DNA of 64,000 nt from JAJISG01 sp964347325 (GTDB lineage Archaea > Thermoplasmatota > Thermoplasmata > RBG-16-68-12 > JAJISG01), in assembly GCA_964347325.1 (NCBI GenBank), contig CAYFYA010000002.1, positions 62,001-126,000 of the forward strand, given 5' to 3'. Under the pieces are notes generated by a model, which was not told the origin of the DNA, made no database searches, and worked only from the letters and a program-made list of their open reading frames with translations. Below are positions 50,262 to 59,633 of the stretch, one piece after another (the stretch's first letter is position 1; every line of letters begins with the position of its first letter). A program made the translations under genes and the position numbers.

Positions 50262-52979
50262 CTAAGCTCCCTTCAGTAGAGCCCGAAGCACCGTGTGGAG
50301 AATCCCCCCGTTCCGGTAGTACTGGACCTCCACTGGGGAGTCGAGGCGTGCAAGGGCAGAGAAGGTCTTGGATTGCCCCGAAGCCGAACGCGCAGTCACC
50401 GTCAGGCTCCGACCAGGCGAGAGGTCTTCTCCAATTCCTCGAATATTGAAGACCTCGTCCCCCTTCAGGCCAAGGGCCGTCGCCCCCTCCCCTTCCCTGA
50501 ACTGTAGAGGCAGGACGCCCATGCCTACCAGGTTGCTCCGATGGATCCGTTCGAAGCTCTCCGCGAGAACGGCACGAACGCCCAGGAGGCGGACGCCCTT
50601 CGCCGCCCAATCTCGGGAACTCCCAGAGCCGTACTCCTTTCCGGCGAGAACTATGAGGGGTGTCCCCTCGCCCTTGTAGCGCTGGGCAGCCTCAAAGACG
50701 GTCATCTTCTCGCCGCTGGGTAGGTGAAGTGTTACGCCCCCCTCGGTTCCGGGGACCAGGAGGTTCTTCAATCGGATGTTCGCGAAGGTGCCTCGGACCA
50801 TGACTTCGTCGTTCCCGCGCCGTGAGCCGTAGGAGTTGAAGTCCTCTTGCTCAATCCCTTTCCCTATTAGGAACTGTCCAGCAGGGCTATCAACGGGAAT
50901 TGCCCCTGCTGGTGAGATGTGATCTGTGGTCACTGAATCCCCCACCATGACCAACACCCGCGCCCCTCGGATCTCCTGAACAGGTGGTAGATCCGACGTG
51001 AGTTCCCGGAAAAAAGGAGGTTCTCTGATGTATGTAGATGCCGGATCCCAAGGGTAGACGAGCTCCTTGGTTCCCTCGATGGAGTTCCACGTCTCGTTGC
51101 CCCTGAAGACGTCCTTGTAGCGGTCCCTGAACTGTTCCGGCGTGACCGCCTCTCCCACCGCTTGACGAATCTCATCCTGGGTCGGCCAGATGTCCTTCAA
51201 GAAGACATGATTGCCGTTCAGGTCCGTTCCCAAGGGATCACTAGTCAGGTCAATATCCGTGGAGCCCGCCAAGGCGTAGGCGACCACTAGGGCCGGTGAT
51301 GCCAGGTAGCTCGCCTTAACGAGAGGGTGAATCCTTCCCTCGAAATTCCGGTTGCCGCTGAGGACCGCCGAGGCCACCAAGTCGCCCTCCGTCACGGCTC
51401 TCTCGACCTCTGGGGGTAGAGGGCCACTGTTGCCAATGCAGGTTGTGCATCCGTAGCCAACCAGGTAGAATCCCAGTTGCTCGAGATGGGGGAGTAGGCC
51501 AGCCTTCTCCAGGTAGTTGGTCACCACGCGCGACCCGGGGGCGAGACTCGTCTTGACGTAGGGAGGAACACGAAGCCCTCTATCCGCGGCCTTCTTCGCC
51601 AGGAGTCCCGCTCCTAACATCACCGAGGGGTTGGAGGTGTTGGTGCAGCTCGTGATGGCAGCGATGACGAGAGCGCCGTGACCTAGCGTGTGGCGGGCAC
51701 CGTTGTATGTTACGTGAGCAACGCGCCCCATCTCCTCCTCTTTCAAGGCGAATCCCTGGGCGGCCGTTGGGGCCTTGAGGGCGCGGCGGAAAGCTTCTTT
51801 CATTTCGGGAAGGGCGATGCGGTCGTGGGGGCGCTTCGGCCCCGCTAGGCTTGGCTCCACGGTCCCGAGGTCGAGGCTTACGGTTTGGGTGAATTCCGGA
51901 TTCGGGGAGTTCTCGGTGCGGAAGAGGCCCTGTTCCTTTGCGTACCGTTCAACGAGGTCGACCTGGTCCTCGCTCCTGCCAGTGAGCCGCAGGTAGTCGA
52001 GGGTCATCTCGTCGATGGGGAAGTATCCTATTGTCGCCCCCTGTTCCGGGGACATATTGCTCATGGTGGCGCGGTCTGGAACACTCAGGCTGGGGAGACC
52101 GTCACCGAAGTACTCCACGAACTTGCCTACCACACCCTTCTTGCGGAGCATCTCCGTGGCGGTCAGGACCAGATCCGTGGCGGTGGCGCCTTGGGCGAGC
52201 TCACCGTAGAGCTCGAAGCCGATGACCTCTGGCGTGAGGATGTACAGCGGTAGCCCCAATATGGCTGCCTCAGCCTCGATGCCCCCTACACCCCAACCCA
52301 GCACGCCGAGACCGTTTACCATGGGGGTGTGGGAGTCCGTGCCTACAAGGCTGTCCGGGAGGGCTACCTGTCCAGCATCCTCCGCCCGCAGGGTAACTAC
52401 AGGGGCCAGATACTCCAAGTTCACTTGGTGAACGATACCCGTGGAGGGAGGGACCACTCGGAAATCGCGTAAGGCGTTCTGTCCCCAGTGCAGGAACTCG
52501 TAACGCTCACGGTTGCGGTGGAACTCGATCTCTGAGTTCAGCCTAAGGGCCTCCGGGGTCCCGAAGCGGTCTACTTGAATGGAGTGGTCTATCACCAGGT
52601 CCACTGGCACATGGGGCTGGATCAGGCCCGGTTCTCCACCCATCCGCGCCATAGCAGATCTCATGGCGGCCAGGTCGACTAGACTAGGCACGCCCGTGAA
52701 GTCCTGAAGGAGAACCCGGGCGGGTTTGAATGGGATCTCCCGATCCCCTGGGTGGCGCGGGTTCCAGCGCGCGAGAGTTTCGATGTGCTCAGCGGTGACT
52801 TCGAAGCCGTCCTCGTGGCGGAGCATGGACTCCAAGAGCACCAGAAGGGAGCGCGGCAAACGTGAGACCTCCGCAACGCCCTCTTCCTCGAGCTTGGGCA
52901 AGCGGTAGAACGCAGCCTTGCCGCGCCCCGAGTCGAACGTCGAGCAGGTGCTATAACTATCGGTTTCTGGGTCCGTCAC
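50262..52979 (-). CDS. acnA: Aconitate hydratase (AcnA type)
   Basis: 905-residue 4Fe-4S enzyme of the citric acid cycle converting citrate to isocitrate. Cluster Cys residues are in SCTNTSNP (one) and YGCTTCIGNSG (two). Substrate motifs include VGTDSHTPMVNGLGVLGWGVGG and the C-terminal swivel domain KEYGSGSSRDWAAKG and FERIHRSNL. AcnA/IRP-like, not the split archaeal type. GTG 52979 has GGAGG seven bases upstream. The gene implies an oxidative or partial citric acid cycle. Confidence 0.97.
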   Translation of the reverse strand: MTDPETDSYSTCSTFDSGRGKAAFYRLPKLEEEGVAEVSRLPRSLLVLLESMLRHEDGFEVTAEHIETLARWNPRHPGDREIPFKPARVLLQDFTGVPSLVDLAAMRSAMARMGGEPGLIQPHVPVDLVIDHSIQVDRFGTPEALRLNSEIEFHRNRERYEFLHWGQNALRDFRVVPPSTGIVHQVNLEYLAPVVTLRAEDAGQVALPDSLVGTDSHTPMVNGLGVLGWGVGGIEAEAAILGLPLYILTPEVIGFELYGELAQGATATDLVLTATEMLRKKGVVGKFVEYFGDGLPSLSVPDRATMSNMSPEQGATIGYFPIDEMTLDYLRLTGRSEDQVDLVERYAKEQGLFRTENSPNPEFTQTVSLDLGTVEPSLAGPKRPHDRIALPEMKEAFRRALKAPTAAQGFALKEEEMGRVAHVTYNGARHTLGHGALVIAAITSCTNTSNPSVMLGAGLLAKKAADRGLRVPPYVKTSLAPGSRVVTNYLEKAGLLPHLEQLGFYLVGYGCTTCIGNSGPLPPEVERAVTEGDLVASAVLSGNRNFEGRIHPLVKASYLASPALVVAYALAGSTDIDLTSDPLGTDLNGNHVFLKDIWPTQDEIRQAVGEAVTPEQFRDRYKDVFRGNETWNSIEGTKELVYPWDPASTYIREPPFFRELTSDLPPVQEIRGARVLVMVGDSVTTDHISPAGAIPVDSPAGQFLIGKGIEQEDFNSYGSRRGNDEVMVRGTFANIRLKNLLVPGTEGGVTLHLPSGEKMTVFEAAQRYKGEGTPLIVLAGKEYGSGSSRDWAAKGVRLLGVRAVLAESFERIHRSNLVGMGVLPLQFREGEGATALGLKGDEVFNIRGIGEDLSPGRSLTVTARSASGQSKTFSALARLDSPVEVQYYRNGGILHTVLRALLKGA

Positions 52980-53089
52980 GCGCCAACCTCCCGCTTTGGA
53001 GTGGGAGTCCCGGAAAGCCTAAAAATCTACCCAACACTCGCTTAATAAGCTTGGGCCGAATCGCCTCCCGTCGCCGTGCTTGGGCTTCT

Positions 53090-53773
53090 CTACAGACGAT
53101 CATAAGCGCGCAGGATGAGTTCTGGTAAGTCCTTGTACGGGACCTTAGGCGCCCTACCGAGTTTCTTCCGCAGGTCGACTCCGGCGACGGCGGACCAAGC
53201 CGCATTGCCGATTACGGAGCGGGCGCAAAGGGACTGGGACTCCGGCGAGGCGTTCTCGTCCCAATCATTGCCCAGCTTCTCTGCTGCCATGAGAGAGAAA
53301 CGGAACTCCGCGGCTCCGGGGACGTCCTTGTCATCCAGGGCCTGGGCCAGACGCGTCGTGTAGGTGTCGAAGTCGATCTGCCCCGCCTCCCACGCTTCAA
53401 CGAGGGGAAAGCAGTCCGCACTCCCACAGATGCCTATGCTGACGCTCTCCGCCACCCGCAGAGCATTCTCTGCAGCCCGCCGATGGTCCCCTCGACGTTG
53501 GTGTTCCGTCGCCGCGGTCAGGAAGTAGATGTGATGTAGGAGCTCGAAGAGGGCGGCGCCCTCCTGCATTTCCTTCCACCTCTCCAGGAGGGGCTTCACA
53601 TTACGCTGGAGCTTCCCCTCGGCCCCCAGGAGGTCGTCCAGTGCCTGCGATTCCTCCCACAGGTCAGCGCGAAGCTGTTCGGAGTCTCCATCCCACCCGG
53701 GCATCCACAAGAAGTTGTGCAACTCCCGAATGTCCTTCCCCATCCGCCCCTCCAGGGTCTCGAAGGAGGCCAT
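53090..53773 (-). CDS. Hypothetical soluble helical protein, 227 residues
   Basis: No family recognised. Predicted mostly helical: FETLEGRMGKDIRELHNFLW, the long helices around LEERWKEMQEGAALFELLHHIYFLTAATEHQRRG and AAENALRVAESVSI, then EAWEAGQIDFDTYTTRLAQAL. Two Cys residues (ICGSADCF) lie near the middle. ATG 53773 is chosen; a CTTATATTTC box at about 53803-53813 on the same strand puts the transcript start about 8 bases before it. It follows no operon partner: aconitase is downstream on the same strand after 110 bases. Confidence 0.7.
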   Translation of the reverse strand: MASFETLEGRMGKDIRELHNFLWMPGWDGDSEQLRADLWEESQALDDLLGAEGKLQRNVKPLLERWKEMQEGAALFELLHHIYFLTAATEHQRRGDHRRAAENALRVAESVSIGICGSADCFPLVEAWEAGQIDFDTYTTRLAQALDDKDVPGAAEFRFSLMAAEKLGNDWDENASPESQSLCARSVIGNAAWSAVAGVDLRKKLGRAPKVPYKDLPELILRAYDRL

Positions 53774-53907
53774 GGTCAACCAGGCAACCGATCGGTCGGG
53801 CGAAATATAAGGGTAGGGTGGTCCAGGAATTCTTCGCGTGAGGGTACAGAGGCGCTATCGTGCCCGTGCAGGAATCTTGATTAGGGAGTCTTCTCTAGGT
53901 TTGGCAG

Positions 53908-54651
53908 GTGGACGTCGAAGATTCGGCCGGTGACGAGCCAGGTACCCGAGTACCTGAGAAAGAGTCACGGGCTACGCTCCCGTCCCGGGGTGGAATACGA
54001 GGCCGCATTGGTTGGGACCCTCTTGAGCCTGGCCTGGTCCTCGTGGCACTGATCCTCGTGGTCTTAGCCTCCCTCACTCCGTGGTGGGGTGTTGTCTTGG
54101 ACACCACGAGGCCCGGCTACGCATCGAGTTCCGGCGTCGACTTTGGACTCTGGTCCGCAGAGGATTGGGACTTCGCCGCCCTTCCAGGCACCGTCTTTCG
54201 ACGATCCACCGTGTTGCCGTGGTGGGACTTTGTCGTGGAGTACCCTGAGTTCGCGGCCTATGACGATACAGCAATTCTACTGCTTGCTCTATGGGGAGGG
54301 ACCCTGGCACTCTCCCTGTACGCACTCCTGAGTCGTCGGGTCATCGGGCCTCGTGGTCGGGGCCTGCCCACGGTGGCACAGGCTGCTGCTCTGATCGCGG
54401 TCGCCGCCATGGTTATCCTAACCGCCGTGCTGTTCCCTGCGGTCGCCGACACTGGCAGCTTCTTCGGGGTGGACGGACGTCTCTCGTGGGGGCCCAAGGT
54501 GGGCTGGTTTGTCTGCCTCGCCGCCCTGCCTTTCCTCTTTTTCTCCACCGCCATTGCCTGGGGTACCGACCGCAGGCTACGAGGTCACTGCTGGTTCTGC
54601 TTCCGTGAGGTGTCGGGCGAGGTCTGCGAGTATTGTGGGAAGCACCAGTAG
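53908..54651 (+). CDS. Four-helix membrane protein with C-terminal zinc ribbon
   Basis: 247 residues, unknown. A polar N-terminus of 40 residues, then hydrophobic helices at about 42-62, 115-137, 150-175 and 195-215, with an extracellular-looking loop rich in Trp and Asp (GLWSAEDWDFAALPG). The C-terminus carries CWFC-x8-CEYC, a zinc ribbon on the cytoplasmic side after the last helix. Start GTG 53908 is tentative. It converges with the M3 peptidase gene, eight bases apart. Could be a sensor, but there is no direct evidence. Confidence 0.7.
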   Translation: MDVEDSAGDEPGTRVPEKESRATLPSRGGIRGRIGWDPLEPGLVLVALILVVLASLTPWWGVVLDTTRPGYASSSGVDFGLWSAEDWDFAALPGTVFRRSTVLPWWDFVVEYPEFAAYDDTAILLLALWGGTLALSLYALLSRRVIGPRGRGLPTVAQAAALIAVAAMVILTAVLFPAVADTGSFFGVDGRLSWGPKVGWFVCLAALPFLFFSTAIAWGTDRRLRGHCWFCFREVSGEVCEYCGKHQ

Positions 54652-54659
54652 GAAGGGAC

Positions 54660-56618
54660 TCAGCCAGTTCCCTCGTCCAACCAAGCCTGGAACGCGTCAA
54701 ATCCCTGCTCCCTTCCGAGGAAATCCGACACCAGTTCAGCGGCTGGCTTGTTGCTTCCCTGCTCGAGAATCGTCCGTCTGTACCTCAGTGCTTCAGGTTT
54801 CTCCGTCAGGGACGGCTGCTCAAGGAAGACACTGAACAGGTCCTTCGCGATAACCAGGGACCACATGTAGGTGTAGTAGATGGCTGAATAGCTGTTAAGG
54901 TGGCCGAAGCCGCACTGGAAGTAGGTGTCCTCAAACCACGGGAGGAGGTCGTACCTCTGGTGCAGCTGCTTGGCCATGGCGGAAGTGTCCACCTTGGTGG
55001 CATCGCGATTGTAGTAGTTGAGCGACAGGGCAGCCAGGTACATCTGTCGGCGGACATTGAGCCCCCGCGAGACGGCCTCGGCCTTCTTCATACGCTGGAC
55101 CAGCTCTGACGGGATCGGCTCTCCCGTCTTGTAGTGGGTGGCGAAGCCCTGCAACACCTCGGGGTCCCGGCCCCACTCCTCAAGGAGCTGGGAGGGCACC
55201 TCGATGAAGTCCCACTCCATGAAGGAGGGGGCGTTCTTTGCCCACTTGACCCGACCTGAGAGCATGCTGTGGAGGAGGTGGCCGAACTCGTGGAAGAAGG
55301 TGATTACCTGGGTGTGTTCCATGAGGGCTGGACCCTTGCTGGGATCTGGGAAGTTGCACATCAGGACGCCTTGGGGCAACTGAATGCCGCCGACCCCACG
55401 GACGACAGTGGCGGAAGCGGCATGGCTGAACTTCCCCTCCCTCGGGTACAGGTCGAGGTAGAACCTGCCGATCTGTGAATCCCCCTCGTATACGTCGTAC
55501 GTCAAGACAGACTCGTGCCAGATGCGGCTCTCGTCAGCGCGCTCGTATCGGAGGCCGTAGAGTTCGCCAGTGATACCAAGAAGACCTTCGAGGACCTTCC
55601 CAAACTGGAAGTAGTACCGGGCTTCGCGCGCGTCGAAGCCGTACTCCTCCGCCTTAATGACCTCTGGGTAGTAGAACCGGTCCCAGACGTTGACTTCTAC
55701 CGCACCGGGCTCGTCCTTCCTCTTCCTTGCCAGGAGGGCATCGTGGTCCGAATGTGCAGGCCCGTCAGCCGCCAGCGTGACCCTCTCGATGAACTCTGCG
55801 GCGGCAGCGCTGGAACCTATCATCTTGTCTTCGGTGATGAAGTCCGCGTAGTGGTCATAACCCAAGATCCTCGCCAGCTCATGACGCTTGGAGAGCAGCC
55901 TGTCAAGCACCTCGAGGTTGTCCGGGTGGCCTTTATTCATATAGGCCTTCATCAGGCGTTTTCTGACGTCAGCTCTCTTCGCGTAACGGAGGACAGGGAA
56001 TAGGTCGGGGTACTGGGTTGTGATGGTAATCTTGCCATCGTCACCCGGCGGGTGCGCCTCAATGAAGTCCTTCGGCAACCCCTCCAGCTCGTCAGCATTT
56101 TCCATCTTGATCGAACGCACGTCGTCGTTGATTCTGCGATCGAATTCCTGGCCTATGGCGACGATCGCGTCCCTGAGCTTCTTGATCTTTGCCCTTGTGG
56201 CGTCGTCGCGGTCGACACCTGCCCGTCGGAAGTCCCGGAGGATCTTGAAGACGGCGTAGCGCGTCTCCTCGTCCTCGCCTTCGACATCGAGGGCGGCGAA
56301 GGCCTCGAACAGCTCTCGGTTCAGGGAGAGTTCTGTCTCGAAACTCTTGGCCGCTTGGTGCACCTTCTCGCCCGCGCCGCGCATGGCCTTGTCCGGGTGC
56401 AAATTGAAGAGGTCGTCCCCCTGGTTGGATACCTCAAAGTAGTCCAACTGCAGTTCATTGAAGGGGACCAAGGTGTTCTCCACTGTCCTCGGACCCTCGA
56501 CTGTGAGGATTCCTTTCAGAACCTCCCGGGCGTGACCCAGGCTTTCCTTCGCCCTCTGCGAAACCTCCTCTGGAGAGCCAGCAAACATCAGTTTCGGGGT
56601 CGTCAACCCTCCACTCAT
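54660..56618 (-). CDS. pepF: M3-family oligoendopeptidase
   Basis: 652 residues (from ATG 56618; an ATG at 56660 is the alternative). Thimet-oligopeptidase/PepF superfamily, cytosolic zinc peptidase cutting short peptides. The zinc motif HEFGH is in FFHEFGHLLHSML (near 440), with the third ligand Glu about 28 residues later (FMEWDFIEVPSQ). The conserved GFGHLNSYSAIYYTYMWS block near the C-terminus supplies the Tyr and His for substrate. GGTGAGGTA precedes the 56618 start. Likely works downstream of proteasome and tricorn-like products. Divergent from the DM13 gene. Confidence 0.93.
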   Translation of the reverse strand: MSGGLTTPKLMFAGSPEEVSQRAKESLGHAREVLKGILTVEGPRTVENTLVPFNELQLDYFEVSNQGDDLFNLHPDKAMRGAGEKVHQAAKSFETELSLNRELFEAFAALDVEGEDEETRYAVFKILRDFRRAGVDRDDATRAKIKKLRDAIVAIGQEFDRRINDDVRSIKMENADELEGLPKDFIEAHPPGDDGKITITTQYPDLFPVLRYAKRADVRKRLMKAYMNKGHPDNLEVLDRLLSKRHELARILGYDHYADFITEDKMIGSSAAAAEFIERVTLAADGPAHSDHDALLARKRKDEPGAVEVNVWDRFYYPEVIKAEEYGFDAREARYYFQFGKVLEGLLGITGELYGLRYERADESRIWHESVLTYDVYEGDSQIGRFYLDLYPREGKFSHAASATVVRGVGGIQLPQGVLMCNFPDPSKGPALMEHTQVITFFHEFGHLLHSMLSGRVKWAKNAPSFMEWDFIEVPSQLLEEWGRDPEVLQGFATHYKTGEPIPSELVQRMKKAEAVSRGLNVRRQMYLAALSLNYYNRDATKVDTSAMAKQLHQRYDLLPWFEDTYFQCGFGHLNSYSAIYYTYMWSLVIAKDLFSVFLEQPSLTEKPEALRYRRTILEQGSNKPAAELVSDFLGREQGFDAFQAWLDEGTG

Positions 56619-56763
56619 TACCTCACCCACTTCATCGCCTCGGTCGGTGCTGCTGACCATGAGGCCCTCCGGCTTAAGAAGCTTACTTGGCGTGCCGGGT
56701 CGGTGCCACATTTGGGTCTGATTTTGGGATACGGTCTTATGTGAAGCGGTCACCTCCAGAAGC

Positions 56764-57237
56764 GTGGAACTTTCCCGACGCGCGTTGGTAATAACCGCCG
56801 TGGTTCTGGTAGTCCTCGCAATCTTTGCGTGGTACTTGATCTCCCCCCTCTTCATTGCTACGGTCGGCCAGGAGGAACTTGGGGAAGGGTTCGGCACCGT
56901 TCTAGCTACCGGCACCTTTACGGACGGAGCACCGGGACACTACGGCTCTGGCAGCGCGACCGTTCTGACAGACGGCGCCTCCTACCTCTTGCGGTTTGAA
57001 GAGTTCTCCGTCACCAACGGGCCGGGACTCCACGTCTACCTGTCGAGGGGGGCTCTGGTCGGTAGCGGCGACCTGGACCTTGGGGCCCTCAAAGCCTCCC
57101 AGGGGTCCTCAAACTACAACATCCCCGCTGGCATTGACCCACTGGAGTTCAGTTACGTCGTCATATGGTGCGTGCCCTTCTCAGTTCAGTTCGCCTACGC
57201 TCCGTTGAGTCCGCTTGACGGGAGCTATCCGAGGTGA
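56764..57237 (+). CDS. Membrane-anchored DM13-domain protein
   Basis: 157 residues. N-terminal hydrophobic helix (about 8-30), then a DM13 domain: GTFTDGAPGHYGSGSATVLTDGA, LRFEEFSVTNGPGLHVYLSR, LGALKASQGSSNYNIP and the conserved VVIWCVPFSVQFAYAPL with its single Cys. DM13 domains are predicted to bind heme or take part in redox steps at the cell surface. Start GTG 56764. No redox partner gene is adjacent; the neighbours are an oligopeptidase and an EamA transporter. Confidence 0.88.
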   Translation: MELSRRALVITAVVLVVLAIFAWYLISPLFIATVGQEELGEGFGTVLATGTFTDGAPGHYGSGSATVLTDGASYLLRFEEFSVTNGPGLHVYLSRGALVGSGDLDLGALKASQGSSNYNIPAGIDPLEFSYVVIWCVPFSVQFAYAPLSPLDGSYPR

Positions 57238-57350
57238 ACTTGCAGGCTAGCGACTCACAACCCCCATCCCAGGCAGTCAGGGCCCCCCTCCTCCTGTCGC
57301 CGAGCTGTATCATAAGATGCGCCAACACGTCCGCCTCCGTTTCACTAAAC

Positions 57351-57357
57351 CTTTAAC
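57351..57357 (+). promoter_or_regulatory. TATA box for the EamA transporter
   Basis: CTTTAAC centred 26 bases before ATG 57380; consistent with a leaderless mRNA. Confidence 0.5.
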
Positions 57358-57379
57358 GGCACATCCGCCTCATCCGATC

Positions 57380-58324
57380 ATGGCCCGACGCTGGGTCGAC
57401 TACGCCATCTTCGCTCTCCTCAGCCTTATCTGGGGGAGTACTTGGTTGGCCATCAAGATCGGCCTCGAAGGGGCTCCCCCATTCTTGGGGGCCTCCCTGA
57501 GGTTCGTCATAGCGGCTGCCGTCCTGGTCATCCTTTCGATTGCCCTACGTGCTCCGTGGCCTCGGGGTCGCCTGGAGTGGAGCGTCGTGGTCTTCATCGG
57601 GATTGTCATGTTCGTTCTGGACTATGGGCTGATCTACTGGGCCGAGGCCAACGGCGTCGAGTCGGCCCTGGCAGCTGTCCTGTTCGCCACGATGCCCTTT
57701 CAGACGGCGCTCATGGCCCACGCCATGGTGAGGCAGGAGAGGCTCTCGGCAAGGGGGATTGTCGGTATCTCCATCGGGTTCGGCGGCATCGTCCTGGTCT
57801 TTAGCGGCGAACTCGGAGGCGTTGGCGTGGAGAAGGCTCTCCCGATGCTAGCCGTCATAGTGAGTGCGGCGTGCGCCTCAGCGGCCTCCGTCGCCGTGAA
57901 ACGATGGGGTCGGAAAGCCAGCCCCTACACCTGGAACGCCGCGGCTATGGCTATTGGCGCTACCGGGCTGGCGGCTCTATCCCTCGGCGCAAGAGAGCCG
58001 CTGGTGGTTCCGGGCTGGCCGGAGGGAATCCTCTCCATCTTGTACCTAGCCATCTTTGGAACTGTCATCGCCTTCGTGGGTTACCTGCGACTGCTCAAGA
58101 CGATCCCGGTCACGACTATGTCCTTCATCGCTTTCATCACACCCATCGTCGCCCTTCTTCTCGGGGTAGGTCTCGCTTCGGAGACCCTGGAACCCATTGC
58201 CGGCGTAGGAGCTGCGGTGACCTTGGGCGGAATAGCCCTGTACTCCTGGCGGAGAAAGATCCCCGTTGCTGCATCCGCGGAGGCTGCTCCGACACCGCTC
58301 GATCCTGGAACCCGTGGGAGTTAG
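57380..58324 (+). CDS. EamA/DMT-superfamily transporter
   Basis: 314 residues with ten hydrophobic segments in two EamA repeats (about 1-140 and 150-290), the typical drug/metabolite transporter layout: LLSLIWGSTWLAIKIGLEGAPPF opens repeat 1 and the second repeat ends with LLKTIPVTTMSFIAFITPIVALLLG. Substrate unknown (amino acids or other small metabolites in relatives). ATG 57380 (ARRWVDYAIF) is chosen for the TATA box 26 bases upstream; the frame is open further up without family similarity. Confidence 0.92.
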   Translation: MARRWVDYAIFALLSLIWGSTWLAIKIGLEGAPPFLGASLRFVIAAAVLVILSIALRAPWPRGRLEWSVVVFIGIVMFVLDYGLIYWAEANGVESALAAVLFATMPFQTALMAHAMVRQERLSARGIVGISIGFGGIVLVFSGELGGVGVEKALPMLAVIVSAACASAASVAVKRWGRKASPYTWNAAAMAIGATGLAALSLGAREPLVVPGWPEGILSILYLAIFGTVIAFVGYLRLLKTIPVTTMSFIAFITPIVALLLGVGLASETLEPIAGVGAAVTLGGIALYSWRRKIPVAASAEAAPTPLDPGTRGS

Positions 58325-58377
58325 GTCACACCTCCATTTGCCGGGGAGACAGAGGTTCCATCAACACAAGGGAGGTT

Positions 58378-58962
58378 CTAATCACCAGCTGAGGGGGACG
58401 GTCCGGCGGCCTCCTTCCCCCAAAGGCCCAAGTTCTCCACCGCCACGAGGTACACGAGCCACGCCGTCGCCGATCCCGCGGAGGCGGTCTCTGGGACCGC
58501 CACCCCGCCCCCGTAGACGCCAATCCAGTATAGGATCCACACGAGCATGTAGGCCGCTACCGGAGCTACTGTTAGCAGGCTTCGGGCTTCCACGGCGTAG
58601 ACGATCATCGCTGCCCACAACAACAAGAAGAAGGTCACGGAGACGACGCCGTGAAGAGTACCGTAGACCTCATCGAACACGCTGACGGACTGTAGTGCCA
58701 GGGCGGCTAGTATGAGGGCAACAGCAGTGAAGAGTCGACGAAATCTGAGGTTTAGCAGCCCGTACGCCAGTAGCAGGAAGCCGCCGAAGAACAGGCCGAA
58801 GTTGTAGTACGGCGCTGCTGCACTTGCCGTCGAGTGCCCGAGGTCGCTGAGGGCGTTGGAACCCCACGAGAACCAGGGGGAGAGGCTAATGGAGTAGCCT
58901 ATGAATGCATAGGCTACGGCTGGCCCTAGGATGGCCAGAATCCAGGTCCTCCCGACATTCAT
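58378..58962 (-). CDS. DUF998-family membrane protein
   Basis: 194 residues with six predicted transmembrane helices. The SNALSDLGHSTASAAAPYYNFGLFFGGFLLL block and the TLHGVVSVTFFLLLW helix are characteristic of DUF998, a family of small membrane proteins with no assigned reaction in archaea. A CACCTATACG box on the same strand lies about 30 bases before the ATG, so it may be leaderless. It is convergent with the EamA gene and divergent from the hotdog gene. Confidence 0.85.
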   Translation of the reverse strand: MNVGRTWILAILGPAVAYAFIGYSISLSPWFSWGSNALSDLGHSTASAAAPYYNFGLFFGGFLLLAYGLLNLRFRRLFTAVALILAALALQSVSVFDEVYGTLHGVVSVTFFLLLWAAMIVYAVEARSLLTVAPVAAYMLVWILYWIGVYGGGVAVPETASAGSATAWLVYLVAVENLGLWGKEAAGPSPSAGD

Positions 58963-59059
58963 GGGACTGCATGCTGCTGAGGATACGTATAGGTGTTGGC
59001 AAGAGGATCGGCGGGTCAGCGTTATGATTTAGCTACGGTGCGCATACAGACTGTCGACC

Positions 59060-59494
59060 ATGTCGAGTGAGGAGCACTTCAGGAAGCTAGAGCGTATGTA
59101 CGCGCGTGCGCCTATCAACGAGTACTTTAGGCCCAAGCTACACGTTCTTGAAGGCAGCACCGAGGTTGTCATGCCCGTCCGACGGGACCTCTTCCATGCG
59201 GCCGAGGGCATTCATGGAGCAGTCTTCTTCAAGATCCTGGACGATGCTGCCTTCTTCGCCGTCAACTCCCTAGTCGAAGACGTCTTCGTCCTCACCGTTT
59301 CCTTCACAATCTACTTCACGAGGCCTGTGTCGGGCGGCGAGCTGAGAGCCACGGGCCGGGTCGTTCACGCCTCCAGGAGGCTGTTCGTCGCCGAATCAGA
59401 GATCGTGGACTCCGACGGCCGTCAGGTTGCTCGGGGCAGCGGTACCTTCATGCGGAGCAACATCACGCTGGACCGCAGGGTCGGGTATGAGTGA
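59060..59494 (+). CDS. Hotdog-fold thioesterase (PaaI-like)
   Basis: 144 residues. HAAEGIHGAVFFKILDDAAFFAVNSL matches the long central helix of PaaI-type acyl-CoA thioesterases, with the usual Gly-His-Gly motif relaxed to IHG and the Asp in LDDA. The strands VLTVSFTIYFTRPV and ELRATGRVVHASRRLFVAESEIVD complete the fold. Substrate unknown; probably clears CoA thioesters. A GATTTAGCT box lies about 30 bases upstream of the ATG. Confidence 0.9.
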   Translation: MSSEEHFRKLERMYARAPINEYFRPKLHVLEGSTEVVMPVRRDLFHAAEGIHGAVFFKILDDAAFFAVNSLVEDVFVLTVSFTIYFTRPVSGGELRATGRVVHASRRLFVAESEIVDSDGRQVARGSGTFMRSNITLDRRVGYE

Positions 59495-59633
59495 ACTGGC
59501 GGCTCTGCGGCCTATTGGCCATCCCGGAGCTCAGCTGTTGCCCGTCCCAACGGAATCCTACCGAAAGGTTAATTGCGATACGTCCTTGGCTTGAGTCGGC
59601 CGAAAGGACAACCACACGGCAGGTGTGAGAGCG

